Source of the DNA: Onchocerca lupi
Taxonomy: Eukaryota > Nematoda > Chromadorea > Rhabditida > Onchocercidae
Length of the DNA: 64,000 bases
Direction: 5' to 3'
Assembly (NCBI GenBank): GCA_028564675.1
Contig: JAOVVO010000050.1
Coordinates: 162,655-226,654 of the forward strand
Numbering within the stretch: position 1 is the first letter of the stretch; every line of letters starts with the position of its first letter. Position numbers and translations under genes: made by a program. Under the pieces are notes generated by a model. The model made no database searches. It had not been told where the DNA came from and worked only from the letters and a program-made list of their open reading frames with translations. Shown here in pieces: positions 24,101 through 38,000 of this stretch.

Positions 24101-26113
24101 TTGAAAGTTTGTGAATCAGCGTCCCCTCATCTCAGGCATATTACTTCTAAACTCTTCTTCACAACACAGATATTACAATATCACGAAAGATTTTGCTAAT
24201 CTTTTAAACTCAGAGATAGGAAAATGCGGAAAAGTTTGTTGAGAAACATTATTACGAAGTGGAGAAAGATAACAAAGAAATTGATAGATCGATCCGGAGG
24301 ATGATTTGAAGTGAAGACATAATAGATTGTTGAAGTTTGCTCGAGAAAAGCATTGATGCAGAGGATCTCGAAGCTTGAATCAGCAATTTACATCCGTCAG
24401 TGTACATTTATCTCTCCAAGCTGACTTGACCAAACTTCTGGAGGTGATACAGTGCCCCTCTAGAAGAATTCACCGTATCTCCAGAAAATCCTTCAACTAG
24501 CTGAAATAATTAAAAAAATCTGTAAATATTGGAATAGCCAAAAATTTTGGTATGATAGAGGGGTACTATTCAACGAAGTTTTTACAACTTTCAAGTAAGT
24601 TTTCGGCTTCTTTTCCTCTCATTCACTCCAAATCATTGTAAAGAAAGCATTCTCATTCCTCGAAACTTGTTTACACTCAGTCTTATTTTCACATTACTAG
24701 AGTGTTTAAGTCACTAAGCCTATTTGTAATTTTGTTACAAATCAGATTAGTTATCAATTATCTTGTTTAGTTTCGCGAAATTTCGATATCAGTAATTATA
24801 TTTTTTTCGGAATTATCTATTTTTGATATTAGTAATTATATTTTTTTTTTTATTTTTTTTTTTTTTGGAATTCTCTAAAAGATTCCATCCCTTAATTAAG
24901 GTGTGAAAAAAAGAAGTAGAGAGTATCATACGATTCTATGTTTCGGAGAGATCAAAGACGAATTAAATTGTCTGATTCCTAAATAATAATTTTTATTTTT
25001 GTTTGATCTGCACATTTCTGCTCAAATTTTTCCATCTGTTTGATTTTGCCTCATCTTGAATAAAAATAAGCACTCTTATTTATCATCTGCCGCATTTCTC
25101 AGATAGATCTGCATCCGAGAAACGAAATCCCAGCCATACATTCTCCAATTTTTTCCTTAATTTTTTTTCCGAATACCGGTTACATATTTTTCAACATTTC
25201 GTTCGACATTACTGCGATTTTCTTCTCTTTTTTTTTTTTTTTTTTCACTGAAAAATGACATCTCAGACAAATTTTATTTGCTAGAGAAGTTTGGCTGAAT
25301 TTGATTATTTCTAGTTATACAATATTTTTTTAATTAACGAAAGAAAAGCATTATTTATGCTTATTTTTAATAAGCTCTATGAATTCATTTTTCCCGATCA
25401 GATTCATTTTCGAAGCAAAAATCTCTAAAAATAAAAGTTTCTCCACGAAAACCTCTAAAAATGAAACTTTTCACTTCAAATAATTCGTAATCTTCATTAT
25501 TCTAGTCTGCTCGCTTTTTTCTCTTCTTTCTGTGTGTTTTAATATTTTTTTCAAACTTTTCCTAATTATTTTAAATATAAAAAAGTCGGAATTTATGAGA
25601 AATCTGAAGCAAGGCGCAAAATCATTCTTGTTACAGTTAGAAATAATGGAAAAATTTATCAAAGAAAGAAATGTACGAAAAAATTGTTGAAAAACATTGG
25701 AGCTCGCAGGCAATGACTCACAAAATAATCCTCTTTACAAGACTAAAGTAAGGAGATGATGAATTCGAAATGGAAAAAAAAAAGAATAGAATTAGTGTGT
25801 TCTTCCATTTAGATCATTTCTTAAAGTAATTTTTATTAAAATTGGTCCAAATTATTAAAAAACGAGATGTTCCATTCAAGTTAATTTATTACAACTAAAT
25901 TTTAGTATATTGTATTATATTATATTATTATTATCATTATTATTATATTACTAAAAAATAGTAGTAACAATGATAAGAATATCAAACATTAAAAAAACAA
26001 TAAAAAAATCCAAATCTCACTTATTACTGAAAAAAAAAAAAGAAAAAAAATAATCGAGAAATTTATCGGATGAGAACAATGATGAAATCGTCGAAATTTC
26101 GGCTCTTTAAAAG

Positions 26114-26141
26114 AATATATATATATATATATATATATATT
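26114..26141. repeat. (TA)n microsatellite
   Basis: About 13 uninterrupted TA dinucleotides in the intergenic region, flanked by AAGAA and TTTTG. Likely length-polymorphic. Confidence 0.9.
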
Positions 26142-28300
26142 TTTGAATCATTCAAGGGAAGATTGATTTGTTTATTTGAAAGCATATCCGCTTTGTTAAA
26201 ATTTTTTTACAATGTCCTCCTAAACAATTTTTGCATTTTCATTTTATTCTTCTGTTTCCCAATTCTCAATACAAATTATTATTGTTTATTACACTGAACA
26301 TCATTTTTATATTCTCACTATCCTAAATAATTTTTATTTGTTTATTCATGTATTTTTTGTATCTTTACTTCAACCTTATATAAAGCTTACCTAGACTAAT
26401 CTGGCTTAAATTTAATTTTGCATCCGTTAGTTTGATCAAAATTTATTTGATGCAAATTCAGATTGATAAAACCTTTATAATGCTAAACGAATAAGTACTA
26501 ATCTATAAAATCACGAAATTATAAACTCTACTTTCCGAAATTTTGCAGAACAGCAACATAACATTATTTGCTTCTAACTTATATTGATTCTTTTTTGATA
26601 TTTTTGAAAATCAAAAATAGAATAACAGCAGCCTTTTTTTGGCTTCATCCAAAATCATATCAAAAAGTTATTGGGTCTGATATTTGACTTTTTTTTTTTC
26701 GGGGATTTTCAAGAAATTGATAAATGAAATGGCTTTAGTTTTGCCTTTAAGAAATTATAATTCCAAATTTACTTCAGCAATAGTGAAAGAGGAGAAAAGA
26801 AAATGGTCCAACAGAATGGGCCCAGACAGTTTGAAAATTGTTGATCCAAAAAATAGATAAACGAAACTACTGTTGCAATATCTCCATTATTACAATTCCT
26901 TCTCTTTTTTTTAACAGACAATTCTTAGGTCGTATTATTTTTTCACCATTATTGTTCCCCAGATTTTGGTAAAACCGAGAGTAACAGTTCTTGTTTGCGT
27001 TGGTCAAGAATTTTTCTTCAAGATGATTGTCGAAGAGTATAAAACTTTCAAATTTCGACAAGATTTTTGAACTTTCGAAAGCTAGATTTTGACTAGTTAA
27101 CAAGTCATGAGTAAGAAACTTAAATTACTCTATTAAACTACTACTGAATCCAAAGTGAATTCTATGAAGTCATGAAAACCTGAAATTGACTTGTAATATT
27201 TTTAGTTTGATAGGCAGTTGAAATCTTTCCTCATTCATTTCGTAATAATTCTAAAAATTTCAGCTAAAAATAAAATTACATGAGTAATGACAAGTTTTCC
27301 AGGATCCTTTATTGATAGTAAACAAAAATGCCATCATAGATATGATGCAATAGACATTAGGCCTTCTTAAATTTAAATATTCCTAATCAATTCTAATTTT
27401 TTCATCTATATTACGAGCAGTATAGAAAATTTTCAAATTCGATATCAATGAAATAAAAGACGTCCAATTCATATTAATCAATATAGACAAAGCATTCATT
27501 AATCATTTTCTCTCAAAGCTAGTAATACGTGATATGTTCTGAACAATTCACACGTAAAGTAATAAGTCAAATGACGTAAATAAATAAGTCTTCCCTTCTT
27601 TATTTGTATGAACATTCAAGAAATAAATATTGTACCTTATCGTTGCTATCATCTATTAATTGATGCAATTATTTAGTGGAATTTTGCGTAAAAGAAAAAA
27701 AAAGATAAATGATGAAAAATAGATTTGCTAATTAAAATTAAAATCATTTAATAATTTTAAGAATTTTGAAGAGTTTTTTGCTGGAAGATGACTTATAATT
27801 TATTTTTGATTTCTATTTTCAGACGAACGATATTTTAAGCTTTGTTAACAACATAATATTTGCTAAAACAAGTTGAGACATTTGGTACGGCAAACAACAC
27901 CGAAAGGTATCCTTCAATTATTCAATTATCCCATGCAACTTTCGCTATTAAAATTGTCAAATTTATTAGCAATAAAAGTTTTCAAGAGCGGAAAATATGT
28001 CAAATTCAATGATAAATATTGAGTGATGGAACTTAAATAATAGAAATAGATTAGTCGAGTAAAAATATGGTTTGCAGGAAAAAGTCAGTAAAAAAGTGAG
28101 AGGACGATCGAACATAGCTTCAATTATTTGTTTGTGTGTGTGTATATCATCGAGCGGAAAATGGATGAGCAAGAAAGGTCACACTATAAGAAACCCTCGA
28201 CCTCTCAAGATTCCGTAAGGTAAACATCAAAGATTTATTCGCAAATTTTCACATTTCTTCTCGAATAAATACGAAAAAATTACGACGATATAATTATGAA

Positions 28301-28631
28301 AGATATCGTATTTTAAAATATTTCGTTGAATTATGACGAATTCTTCCTCGTTTTGTCAAATATTTCACCATTTCTTTGAATTTTATAAAATTAAAAAAAA
28401 AAAAGTAGTAATATTCAATTTTAGGATGTGTGATTTTAATCAAAAAAAATTAATTAATTAATTATTTTTAGTGGGTACACCTTTTTGTAGAATTAGTTAG
28501 TTAAGATACCGTATTCTAAATTATATCGTCGGGACATGACACATTCTTCCTCCTTTTTCTCAAATGTTTCACCATTTCTTTGAATTTTATGGAATTAATT
28601 ATAAAACAAGTGGCAATATTCAATTGTAGAA
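28301..28631 (+). repeat. Direct duplication (about 125 bp, two diverged copies) at the titin 5' end
   Basis: Copy A (28301 to about 28426) and copy B (28504 to about 28631) share a collinear series of blocks: GATA[TC]CGTATT, ATTCTTCCTC, a TTTCACCATTTCTTTGAATT block of 20 identical bases, then AATATTCAATT[TG]TAG followed by a nearby ATG. Copy B supplies the 3' splice site and ATG of the first titin exon. Copy A has the same arrangement, but its ATG (28426) is followed by only a few codons before a stop. Confidence 0.75.
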
Positions 28632-28633
28632 TG
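28619..28633 (+). promoter_or_regulatory. ttn-1: Probable trans- or cis-splice acceptor and titin start codon
   Basis: TTCAATTGTAG ends at 28629, one base before ATG (28631-28633). An acceptor placed immediately before the start codon is typical of nematode spliced-leader addition, but a cis-spliced noncoding leader exon would look the same. The reading frame is also open upstream to an ATG at 28589, so a longer N-terminus is possible if no splice occurs here. Confidence 0.55.
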
Positions 28634-28978
28634 GAAATAGTTGAAAATGGAAATTGGACGAATGTTAAGACAGTTCATCGAAATGAGCCAACAATTCATT
28701 CAAATGATAATGATGTTGTCACATCTTATTCAACAAGTAAGCTTATTAATTTCGAATTCTCGTTTCTTTTCATATTTGTTTAATTAAACATTTCAGTTTC
28801 TTAATGAAAAATGACTGCTGAAAACAAAAGTTATTTTGAAAATTTGTACGAAGTTTAAAAAGGCTTATGTTAAATTTTTTAAAATATTCGTAGAGTAAAG
28901 TTTAATAGCCTTAATTTTTATTCACCTTTAACACTTAATTGTAAAATTTCCATGAAAATTTACTCCTTCTGATTTTAT

Positions 28979-29009
<31 letters not shown>

Positions 29010-32000
29010 GGGTTTTGACAAACAAAAAAATAAAATATATCTATGTAAGTTGAAATAAATCTTGAAATCCCTGATTATTGATTAGCTATTTCATATCTTT
29101 TGACAGAATAAGTAGTAAAATAAGTTTAAACAAAAACGAATAGAATGTATAAATCGGATCAATAAACTATCGTTTTTGATTGACTTTATTTTAGATCGTG
29201 AAAAAATTTATCACAGAAACGCAGGAACTATTGAAGAGATACATGTTCTGGAAAGCTCAGGTAGAACTACCAGAAATTTTGCCGAGGAACATTGGTCATC
29301 AAAAATTAAATCATATGTAATGCCTCAACCGCCCAAATTTATTCAGGTATGTAGCAGTTCTTCTTGATTAACATTTTGACATATAATTAAAAATTCTTTT
29401 GTAATTAAGAAACAATTAAGGAACTTTTTAAAATAAAAAATAAAGTGAAAAACTAGCTGATCTAAAAGAATTTTACAAGTCGTGGATATGTTATATCATC
29501 AGTCCGATTGATAATTCTAAAATGGTTTTAAAAAATGATTTTTATACTTTCCTTCATCTGAAAGATTAACATTCTATGAACTTTTTGGTAAACTAATGTA
29601 CTGAAATAAATTGAAGATCAGTTGTCATTACTTTCTCATTCAGGTAATTAAAGCATTTCGAGTATTAGCTACTGATACGTTAACACTTGTTGTTGAAGTA
29701 CAAAGCGATCCACCTGCTATTTTTGAATGGTTCTGTAATGATAAACCAGTGCAGCAAAACCGACAGAAATTTAAGGTTTAATTATTTTAATTTCTGAAAA
29801 TCTCCAAAATTTTATATTCAGTTTTATATTCAAAATTAATCTGTCACTCAAATATGAAATTTTGTTGGACGAAATATAAATAATTTTTTTTTAAATTTAT
29901 TAATATTAGAGCAAACAAACGATATTTTAGGCACGTCATGGAATCAATATCACTACCTTGACCGTAGAGGGCCCGGAACAAGGTGTTTATAAATGTACTG
30001 CCAGGAATCCCGTCGGTATATCTACTACTTACGGTTATGTCACTGTAAACGGTTCGATTTTATTATTTAAACAATTTAAATTCGCAATATTCAAATACAA
30101 CTATTCAAATAATGTAACAACAATGTTGTTTACAAATCGTTAAGTGCAAATTAGAATTTAAAATATTGATTTTGGTATTCAATATTCAATAACTGTATTC
30201 AATAACAAATATTCAATAACAGTTTCTTTTTTAACTTTTTTTCTATAACTTTTTCTTTTTTCGTAAATACAGGTGTTCAAGTAAGGTTGATTTCCATTGT
30301 ACTGGTGTACAGAAACCATCATTTTTTTTTCTGATAGTTTCTGATGGAACACCTTTTATTTATTTGAAGCAATACCGAAGCAATCTTTTTTTCAGCTCCG
30401 CCATCATACAAAACATGGTTAGAGCAAATACATGAAGTTAATGAAGAAATGAGCATGGAAATTAACGACAAAGAAAATATCGGTAAATTAATTAATTATT
30501 TTACAGTTGATAGTGAAGAAATGATTTATTGAAAATTGTTTGGAGTGTCCTTGTAAATTCTATTTTTTTGCGAAACATTTTTTAATTTACATATTATTTC
30601 AGAAACAACAACTGATTTACCACCTAAATTTATCCAGCAAATACCGAATTTGACGCTACGACCCGGTACTGAAGCGGTTATTGATGTTGAAGTAGAAGCA
30701 TCACCTCCAGCCAAGTAAAGTTTATTTCATTAATTTTCGAAGTTTACATGAAAATTAATCAATAGCATTTAGTAAATTAAATATTAAATACATGAGAGCG
30801 TCAATAAAGAGTTACTTTTTTCACAAAAGTGCAAAATATCGTAAGTTTGAATTGATCTCTTCACAAATACACCACGTAAGTTAATCTCTTTACGAATATA
30901 CCTCGCATAAGTCGAACTTTTGCATGAACAATTACATCAATAATTATTCTCAGAATTAGAATTTTATTGTAATATTTTTTGAAAATAAAGACTTGAAAAT
31001 TTCTTTAAGAATTTTATAAAAAAAATTGGCATTAATATGTTGAAACGTGAATCAACGCATTCTGTCTCAAGCAACATTTCCTATTGAACCGTAGAAGCAA
31101 TAAAATAAGATGCAATTCAAATAAGATTTTTCCTGGGAATTGTTATAGGAAGTTAAGAAGTAATTTTTTTTTTTATAAATTCTGCTCTGTCTCTTTTTTA
31201 TGTGGCTTTATTTTCATAAAAATTTTAAAAAATTCAATGAAATAGTAAGCAACAGAAAGAATGTTCCTCCGTTTCGCAAACTTTTTTTTTGAAAATTATG
31301 ACCGAGAAAAGAGATCGGTATTTTGCATGAATTCAGAATTGTGATGCTTTATTATTCTAGATTTACATGGTACGTTAATGGTGTCCAGTTTCGTGATGCA
31401 TTCGGACAAATCGAAGTTTATTACCCGATGGCTAATCGTTGTATTGCTCGATTTCCAATTCCTCAAAAGGGTGAATACAAAGTAATCGCGGAGAATAGAG
31501 CCGGTAAAGAACACAGTATCGGATATATCGATGTCAAAAAAGGTATTAAACAGTTTCGCATTAAATATTTTTTCAGTTTCGATTATAGCATAAATTTAAA
31601 AAAAAAATATTGATTAAACGAAGCGCATGATACTTGTTTACAGAAGTTATGTATCACCAAACACAATTACCCCCGCTGCCAAGCGATCATATATATCATC
31701 ACACATCGTACAACGAATCTGAGCATCGTAAGCAATTTATATTGTCTTAATTACAAAACAGAAATGGAAATTTGGAATAATTTCAAGATTATTTTATTCT
31801 AGAAGTCCGTCCTTTGTTTGAAGCTAATTAAAATTACCAATTAAAACTTTCGAACTTTATAGACGAAATGCCAGTACAGCAAGGTAGAGGAAGAGCATCG
31901 TCGCTAAGTAGGATGGTTGATTCTTATGAAGAAAGTAGTTTTTATGAACGTTCAACAAGCGTACCAAAACAGTTTGGTCGTCCATACGAAATTAAGAAAA

Positions 32001-35000
32001 CAACGGAAATGATTCGAAAGCGCAAAGATGGTTTGTTTATTTCTTCATCATTAGAGAGTGGAAATTATAACGAAATTCGCAGAGAAATTCAAAAATAACG
32101 TAATTCACGAAAAATTTAAATTAAAAAAATTCACATCTCAGTGTATTTCTCTCCAAAAACTAATACACCGAGATGCGAATTTGTAGATTTCATTTGACCG
32201 ATAAAAAAAAGAAAGTCATTTTCGGCAGTTTGCAAAACATATGCAGAATTTTCAATAACTATCAATAATTGACGAATTCAAAGGAAAAAGCTTTTAAATT
32301 TGTTTGAAATATGCAGAAGCATTTTCAATACTTTTTTGAAAAAACGAAAATGTTTGAAATGATTATGTTGCAACAAATTCTCAAATCTGATAATTGGAAA
32401 ATAAATTTCTCGGAAGTTTTATCCGCCAATATTTCATTAAAGATAGTATTTCTGTTCTTTTTTTTTTTTTTTTTTTTTTTTCTTAATGATATGATAGGTA
32501 AAAGAAAAGATACAATACTGAGCACGAATAACTCCCCAAAAAAAAGAAATAATGCCCATATTTGTAATATCATTTTTCCTTCACATTTTTAACAGCTAGT
32601 CTTTTATTAAGTTTGAAAATTGGAAAAAATAAAAGGAAAGTTTTTGTACATTTCAACTTTTGCAAATTAATTGCTCTCTACTCCTTAGATACTTGGTACC
32701 ATAAATTTCCATAGAATATGACAAGGCTCATATAGGTTGTGTTGAATCAATAAAATCAGAAAGCATTTCATGGACGGGAAGACTATGACTTATTATTTAT
32801 TTGTAAATAATATTTAGTTCACTTATGGGATTCGTTCCATGAATTTTTCCCCAATTTCCGATGAAAATGATGTGCATCTTTTCTTTTAACAAATCGCATG
32901 CATTTTTAATTGAAAAAAAGAAAAAATTTATTTCATTTGATTTGTTGCACAAAAGTTGCATTTTTTTTTCTTTTTTTTTTTTTTTTTGACGAATGCTTTG
33001 AAAAGTATTTCTGTCTGAAATAATTTAAACATAGCAAATTTTCCATTAGTCTGGTTTGTTGCTTTTATTTCTTATTTTTTGTACTACATTTTTTCTTTTT
33101 TCGTAGAAGCAATTTTTAGATTCGAATCAGTTGCAAGAAGAAGAACGGCACCGAGAACAACAGTATTCATCTTCAAAAGAGTTTGTTGAAATGGAGAAAG
33201 AGCAATTACATGAGGTGAAACGTCGACGTTACAGTGAAAAAGCACAATTGCCGCAACAACCGATTTTTATTGACAGATTACCGACAGAAATCCCGGTCGG
33301 TTCTGATGAAGATTTGGTGCTGAGAATTGGCTTCAAAGCATGTCCAAGAGCAGATGTGAAATGGAGTGTAAACGGGTTTGAATTAAAAGATTCGGAAAAG
33401 GTTACAATAATCAACGGGGAAGATCAATCAACGCTTATTGTTCGGCCACCAATACGTTATGGACGTTATTACGTCACAATAACGAATGAACATGGTATAA
33501 ACAACCAAAATACACGAGTGTATCAAGGTCAGAATAAGCAGTATAAGGAAACTGAAAAATCACATTCAGTGCCACCTGAAATCACAGGTAGCTCAGTACC
33601 AATTTGTACTACCAACGTAGTGTTTGATGAATGGGAATTGCTTGATGAACATCAACGATCTAGCAGATCAGTAGATTCGTTCGAAACTATTAAACATGTG
33701 GAAACAGTTCAGGTACCTACAGAAGGTCATGAAACACCCACTTCACATCAATCATTCCATGCTTCTGTGCATAATGAGAAAATTGCAGCTAATTATGAAG
33801 CACGAAGAATTCCACCACAACCGTTACCGAAGCCGATGACACCCGTCATCCATGAACCACTGCGGGGACAGAACGTTTCTGTAGTTTCTGAAGCATCACG
33901 TGCATCTCCTTATACAGAAAAACGATACGAAGAAATTATAAGTGGTGTTTCAAGAACTGTTCATGAAGCATTACCTAAAGTGATGCAACAGAAATCACTG
34001 ACAGACACGACATTGACGGAACAAAAATATGAAGACGTTCACACGAGAAGCGATCGAATATCATCCCCAAAATTAAAGTCACAGAAAGAATTTATGAAGC
34101 ATGGAATTATCGAAAAGAAAACATTCCGTATTCCAGTACATCGTGCCATGGAACAATTTCCAAAGCATCCATTTATTTTGAAACAACCAGAACCAGAAAT
34201 CCGTCTCAAGGCTGGTGAAAAGCTTGTGTTGGAATCTAAAGTTGATTCGTCGCCAGAATCTCAATTCAAATGGTATCAGAATAATTTTGAAGTACGACCA
34301 TCACCATCTGTAATTATTGAGAGTCCAGCAATAAACGAAAGTCGGGCAACGTTTTTGAAACCAGTTAGTGGTACTTATAAAATGGTAGCTTCTAACATTC
34401 ATGGTTCTTGTAGTAGTACAACTCGTGTCATCACTGAAGTTACTGAAGAATGGGGAACAGAATCTGCTATCAGTGTGGTTAGGACAGTACCGGAGAAGCA
34501 GGAAGTAAAATACCAGCCTGTAAAGAGATTTCATACGTTACCCAAACGAAATGATTTACCTAAACGACCACGAATTGTGGAAGGTTTCGTTCCTATTCTC
34601 AAAATCGCCAATAATGAACCATTGGTACTTCGTGTTACTGTAGATGCAATACCGGAAGCAGAATTTAGATGGATGTTGAATAATTTTGAAGTACGAACAA
34701 GTCAAACAATCACTATTGAACATCTCAGTCCAAATGTTTCCCAAGCTACATTCTATAGTCCGATAAGTGGTCGCTATGAAGTAATAGCAATGAATTCGCT
34801 AGGTCAGGATTCCTGTTCTGCGAAAGTAATTGTTGATTATGCGGAAGAACAGCAAGTTCAAGTTGTTCCTATTCAACGAATCAAGAAACCAACTGTTCCG
34901 CAGATTCCGCAGTTTATAAATCCACTACCAGGAGAAACACAGTTGTCCTCTGAAGAACAAGAATTCCGTCTTTCTGTATCAGTGCATGGTGAACAACCGA

Positions 35001-38000
35001 TTACGTTCCGTTGGTTTGCAGATGGTAGTCTTCTATCGAATAGCGTTGAGCATCAGATGATCAATGATTTGGAAAGCAGTACATTAGTTGTTCGGAAACA
35101 AACTGGATGTGACGTTGATTATGCAGTTGAAGTTTCCAATGCTTACGGTGCTGTCTGGTCCGAAACTACGGTAAAACCACCGTCGCTATCAGAATCTTCG
35201 ATTACCAACACAGCGTCACAAGAAGGTTCACTCTTAGAAATAGATGATGTTCAGCGATGCTCTCCGCGTTATACTGTAGTGTTGATGGATAGGGATTTGC
35301 GACAAAATGATGAATTTACCACACATGTAGCCATTAATGCAGAATCCTGTCCGTGCGAGTTTATCTGGATGCTCAATGGACGTGACATTCGAACAATTCC
35401 TGGATTTCGCGTTGCATCAACTTTCCATGAATCCACTCTTCACGTCAAATCAGCCTTATCAAAACATTCTGGCGAATTGTCAGTTATAGCTAGCAATAAA
35501 TACGGTACTGCCAAATCAGCAGCTAACATCAACGTTCACCCATGTTAGTCTTCGGATTTAAATTAATTTTGACAATTTTCAACTCTACTTAAAAAAATAT
35601 TTTTTTAAACAAACGCTTAATTGATTTATTAATATTTAAAATTAACGTCTGCTATTTTTGAGCAATCGACTTTTTATTTTTATTTGCCTAAAATTTTGAA
35701 TTTACGAGTAGTCAAGTAGTTTACAAATATTTATAGCTGCTATAATCATGTACGCATGTTAGTAAAATCTTAACATAGTAATATCTCCAAAGATTTCCTC
35801 TAAAAATATTGCCAGTAATTTTAGAAGAGATGCACGATATTCCAAATTTTTGGAGAGGAGATATACGATATTCTAAATTTTAAAAACGTATTGCCATAAT
35901 CTTGTTTTATTTTAGCTAGCTTAAATTACCACGAAAAGGAATCACTTCATTAGTAAGAATGAAATTGAAATTCTTCAGCTGAAATCATGATAAAAACATC
36001 TTACATCGCTTTTCAGCACTTGAAGAATCGTATGAAATTATTTGGGAAACAGGAACTGTACCAGCCGAACGGCCACCACGAATTGTTTCACCTCTACAAT
36101 CATCCATTTTTCGAGCAGGTATGTAATTTTCCAAATTTTTCTATATTTTCGATATTGCAACACATCAGAAGTAACATAAGATTATCATTTAATCTTCTAA
36201 TGTGGTAGATCACAGATTGTGAAGAAGATTTTTAATTTTATTGTATAATTAAGTTTTCCATTTTCTCTCTCTCCTTAATTTTAGAAAATTCGGGATATTT
36301 TCGGAATTTTCAAATTTTTAACGCATAAAATATATAGGTGAATCTCTGGAATTACGTTGTCGTGTTGATGGTTTGCCGCGACCAGAAGTTTTCTGGACTA
36401 AAGATGAAATTCGTGTCGACGATTCGGTGATTACTCGACAATATCCAGATGGTAGATATGAATTGATTAGTCCGCAATGTGCACCAAAAGATGCTGGTTT
36501 GTATCAGTTAACGGCTCGTAATATCCATGGTATCACGAATACTTCGGCTTATATTCAAATTGAAAGTAAGTAAATATAAATACAAGTAATTTTTCAAAAT
36601 CCTCTGGATATTGAAAAAAATGAAAAGATTGCATGAATTTTGTGATCTCATTATTTCAATCAAGTAATTTCACTTTCCTGGTTACTTTTCTGCTCAATAA
36701 AAATTATCGTTTCAGAGAGAGAAATAGTGGAGACGACAACGAAAACGGTAAAAATTTTTACTTTCGAATAAAAAACTTATGAGAAATTCATAAAACTTTG
36801 AGAACTCAATTTTCTTCAACAAACTTTCTTAATGGATTTAGAATAAAGTGGAGCTAGCATGCAGATTTTTCTCATGTCAACCATAATTTTACAACTTAAT
36901 GGGTTCGATTAATTGCATGCTAATAAGATTTTTGTTAAACTTTTCTGATTGTTTTCGTGTTGAGTTCCCTACTAATTAGCTGATTTAGAAAGACGAAATT
37001 CAAATGATTCATCGAGCAACATCAAAACCACGATTCAAGAAGGCATTGTCGAAGCAATTTGAAGACGAAGTAGTTGTGTGCTGCCAAGTGATAAGCGAAA
37101 CACCGGTACTGATATCTTGGTATAAAGATGGACAACAACTTTATCAAACTTATAAATATCGCATGCAGAAATTGAGTGATAACACGCATACTCTTACGAT
37201 ATGCAAAATCGATAGACGGGATGAAGGTATGAGATTTTGATGAGTAAATAAATGAGTAAACAAGTAAATAATAAGTAACATGGGTAAGCAATAAGCATAG
37301 AAGTGAGGGAGAGAGTAAAAGAGGAACCTATGATTAAATAGGTAAATGGCGAAATTAAATAAGTCAAGAAGAATTAAATAAATAAATGATGGAATCAAAT
37401 TGATGAGAAAGATTAAACGTATGATTAACAGAATCAAATATGAAAATTTTATTGATAATTGAGTTTCATAAATAAAGTTTTTTACAAATAAATAAATAAT
37501 CATTTCAAAAAATTTCATAAATAATATAAATAAATTTAATGAATAAAGTTTTTCGTTTTTTCACAAATTTTCATGAATAAAAATATTGCTCGAAGTTTTT
37601 TCATCTAATTTATTAAGAAAAGATATATTATTAATAACTACTCGCTTATACAGATATGTCTTATTAATTTTCTATATCATAAATCAATACAGTTATGCCA
37701 GAAATACCGTATTGTAGATACTACCGTATTCTTGTCAAAAATGCCTTTTATTCTAGGCACATATATCTGTCGTGCCGAAAATACATATGGTAGCTCGGAA
37801 ACAAGCATGTATATTCGATCTTCAGCAAGGACTCCGGAAATGAGAAAGGAAGTATTGGTTGAAGAAAATGAGAGTGAAGTAGTTGGATTGCAGAATAATA
37901 CTGGCTATGTGAAAAAGGTATGCGAAGTTTGCATATTTTTTAATTGTTTAGATTAATTCTACATATCTATGAAAATGAAAGGAAGTAACAGAATAATTAT

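Larger units (their letters stand above)
20926..28630. other. Kettin-titin intergenic region, no gene seen
   Basis: About 7.7 kb of AT-rich DNA. Open frames here are short, lack domain signatures and do not join in phase, so I call none. The first few hundred bases should be the kettin 3' UTR. The last part should hold the titin promoter, or noncoding leader exons. Visible features are poly-T and poly-A runs, a (TA)n tract near 26115-26141, ATT-rich low complexity near 25907-25945, a short hairpin near 24436-24486, and the direct duplication ending at the titin start. No transposase-like frame and no tRNA-like sequence caught my eye, but a weak or decayed mobile element could be missed by eye. 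Confidence 0.7.
28631..32030 (+). other. ttn-1: Titin N-terminus with Ig T1 and T2
   Basis: Exons 1-9, about residues 1-381. A low-complexity, Asn/Thr/Ser-rich start (MEIVENGNWTNVKTVHRNEP) is followed by EEHWSSKIKSYVMPQPPKF, leading into Ig T1 (about 29325-30051; FEWFCNDKPVQ, GVYKCTARNPVGIS). A 30-residue linker and Ig T2 follow (about 30618-31542; FTWYVNGVQF, GEYKVIAENRAGKE), then a linker of about 85 residues rich in His, Ser and basic residues. Exon 9 (31863-32030) joins exon 10 at the second of two adjacent acceptors (33120, not 33107), because only 33120 keeps the frame. Confidence 0.83.

Noticed and set aside
20926..28630. Several 60-90-codon open frames on both strands between the two genes (e.g. 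21903-22166, 23819-24085, 25471-25713)
   Set aside because: Low-complexity or AT-driven translation, no domain motif, no splice partner in phase. Expected by chance in DNA of this composition.
20923..28631. Kettin-titin as a nematode operon with SL2 trans-splicing
   Set aside because: The 7.7-kb gap is far larger than the roughly 100-bp spacing typical of nematode operons.
32325..32592. Open frames on both strands around the T run near 32460
   Set aside because: Poly-Phe and poly-Lys products of the homopolymer tract inside an intron.
33107..33119. Acceptor at 33106 for the 2.4-kb titin exon
   Set aside because: Gives phase 0, while the preceding exon ends in phase 1. The acceptor 13 bases downstream restores frame.
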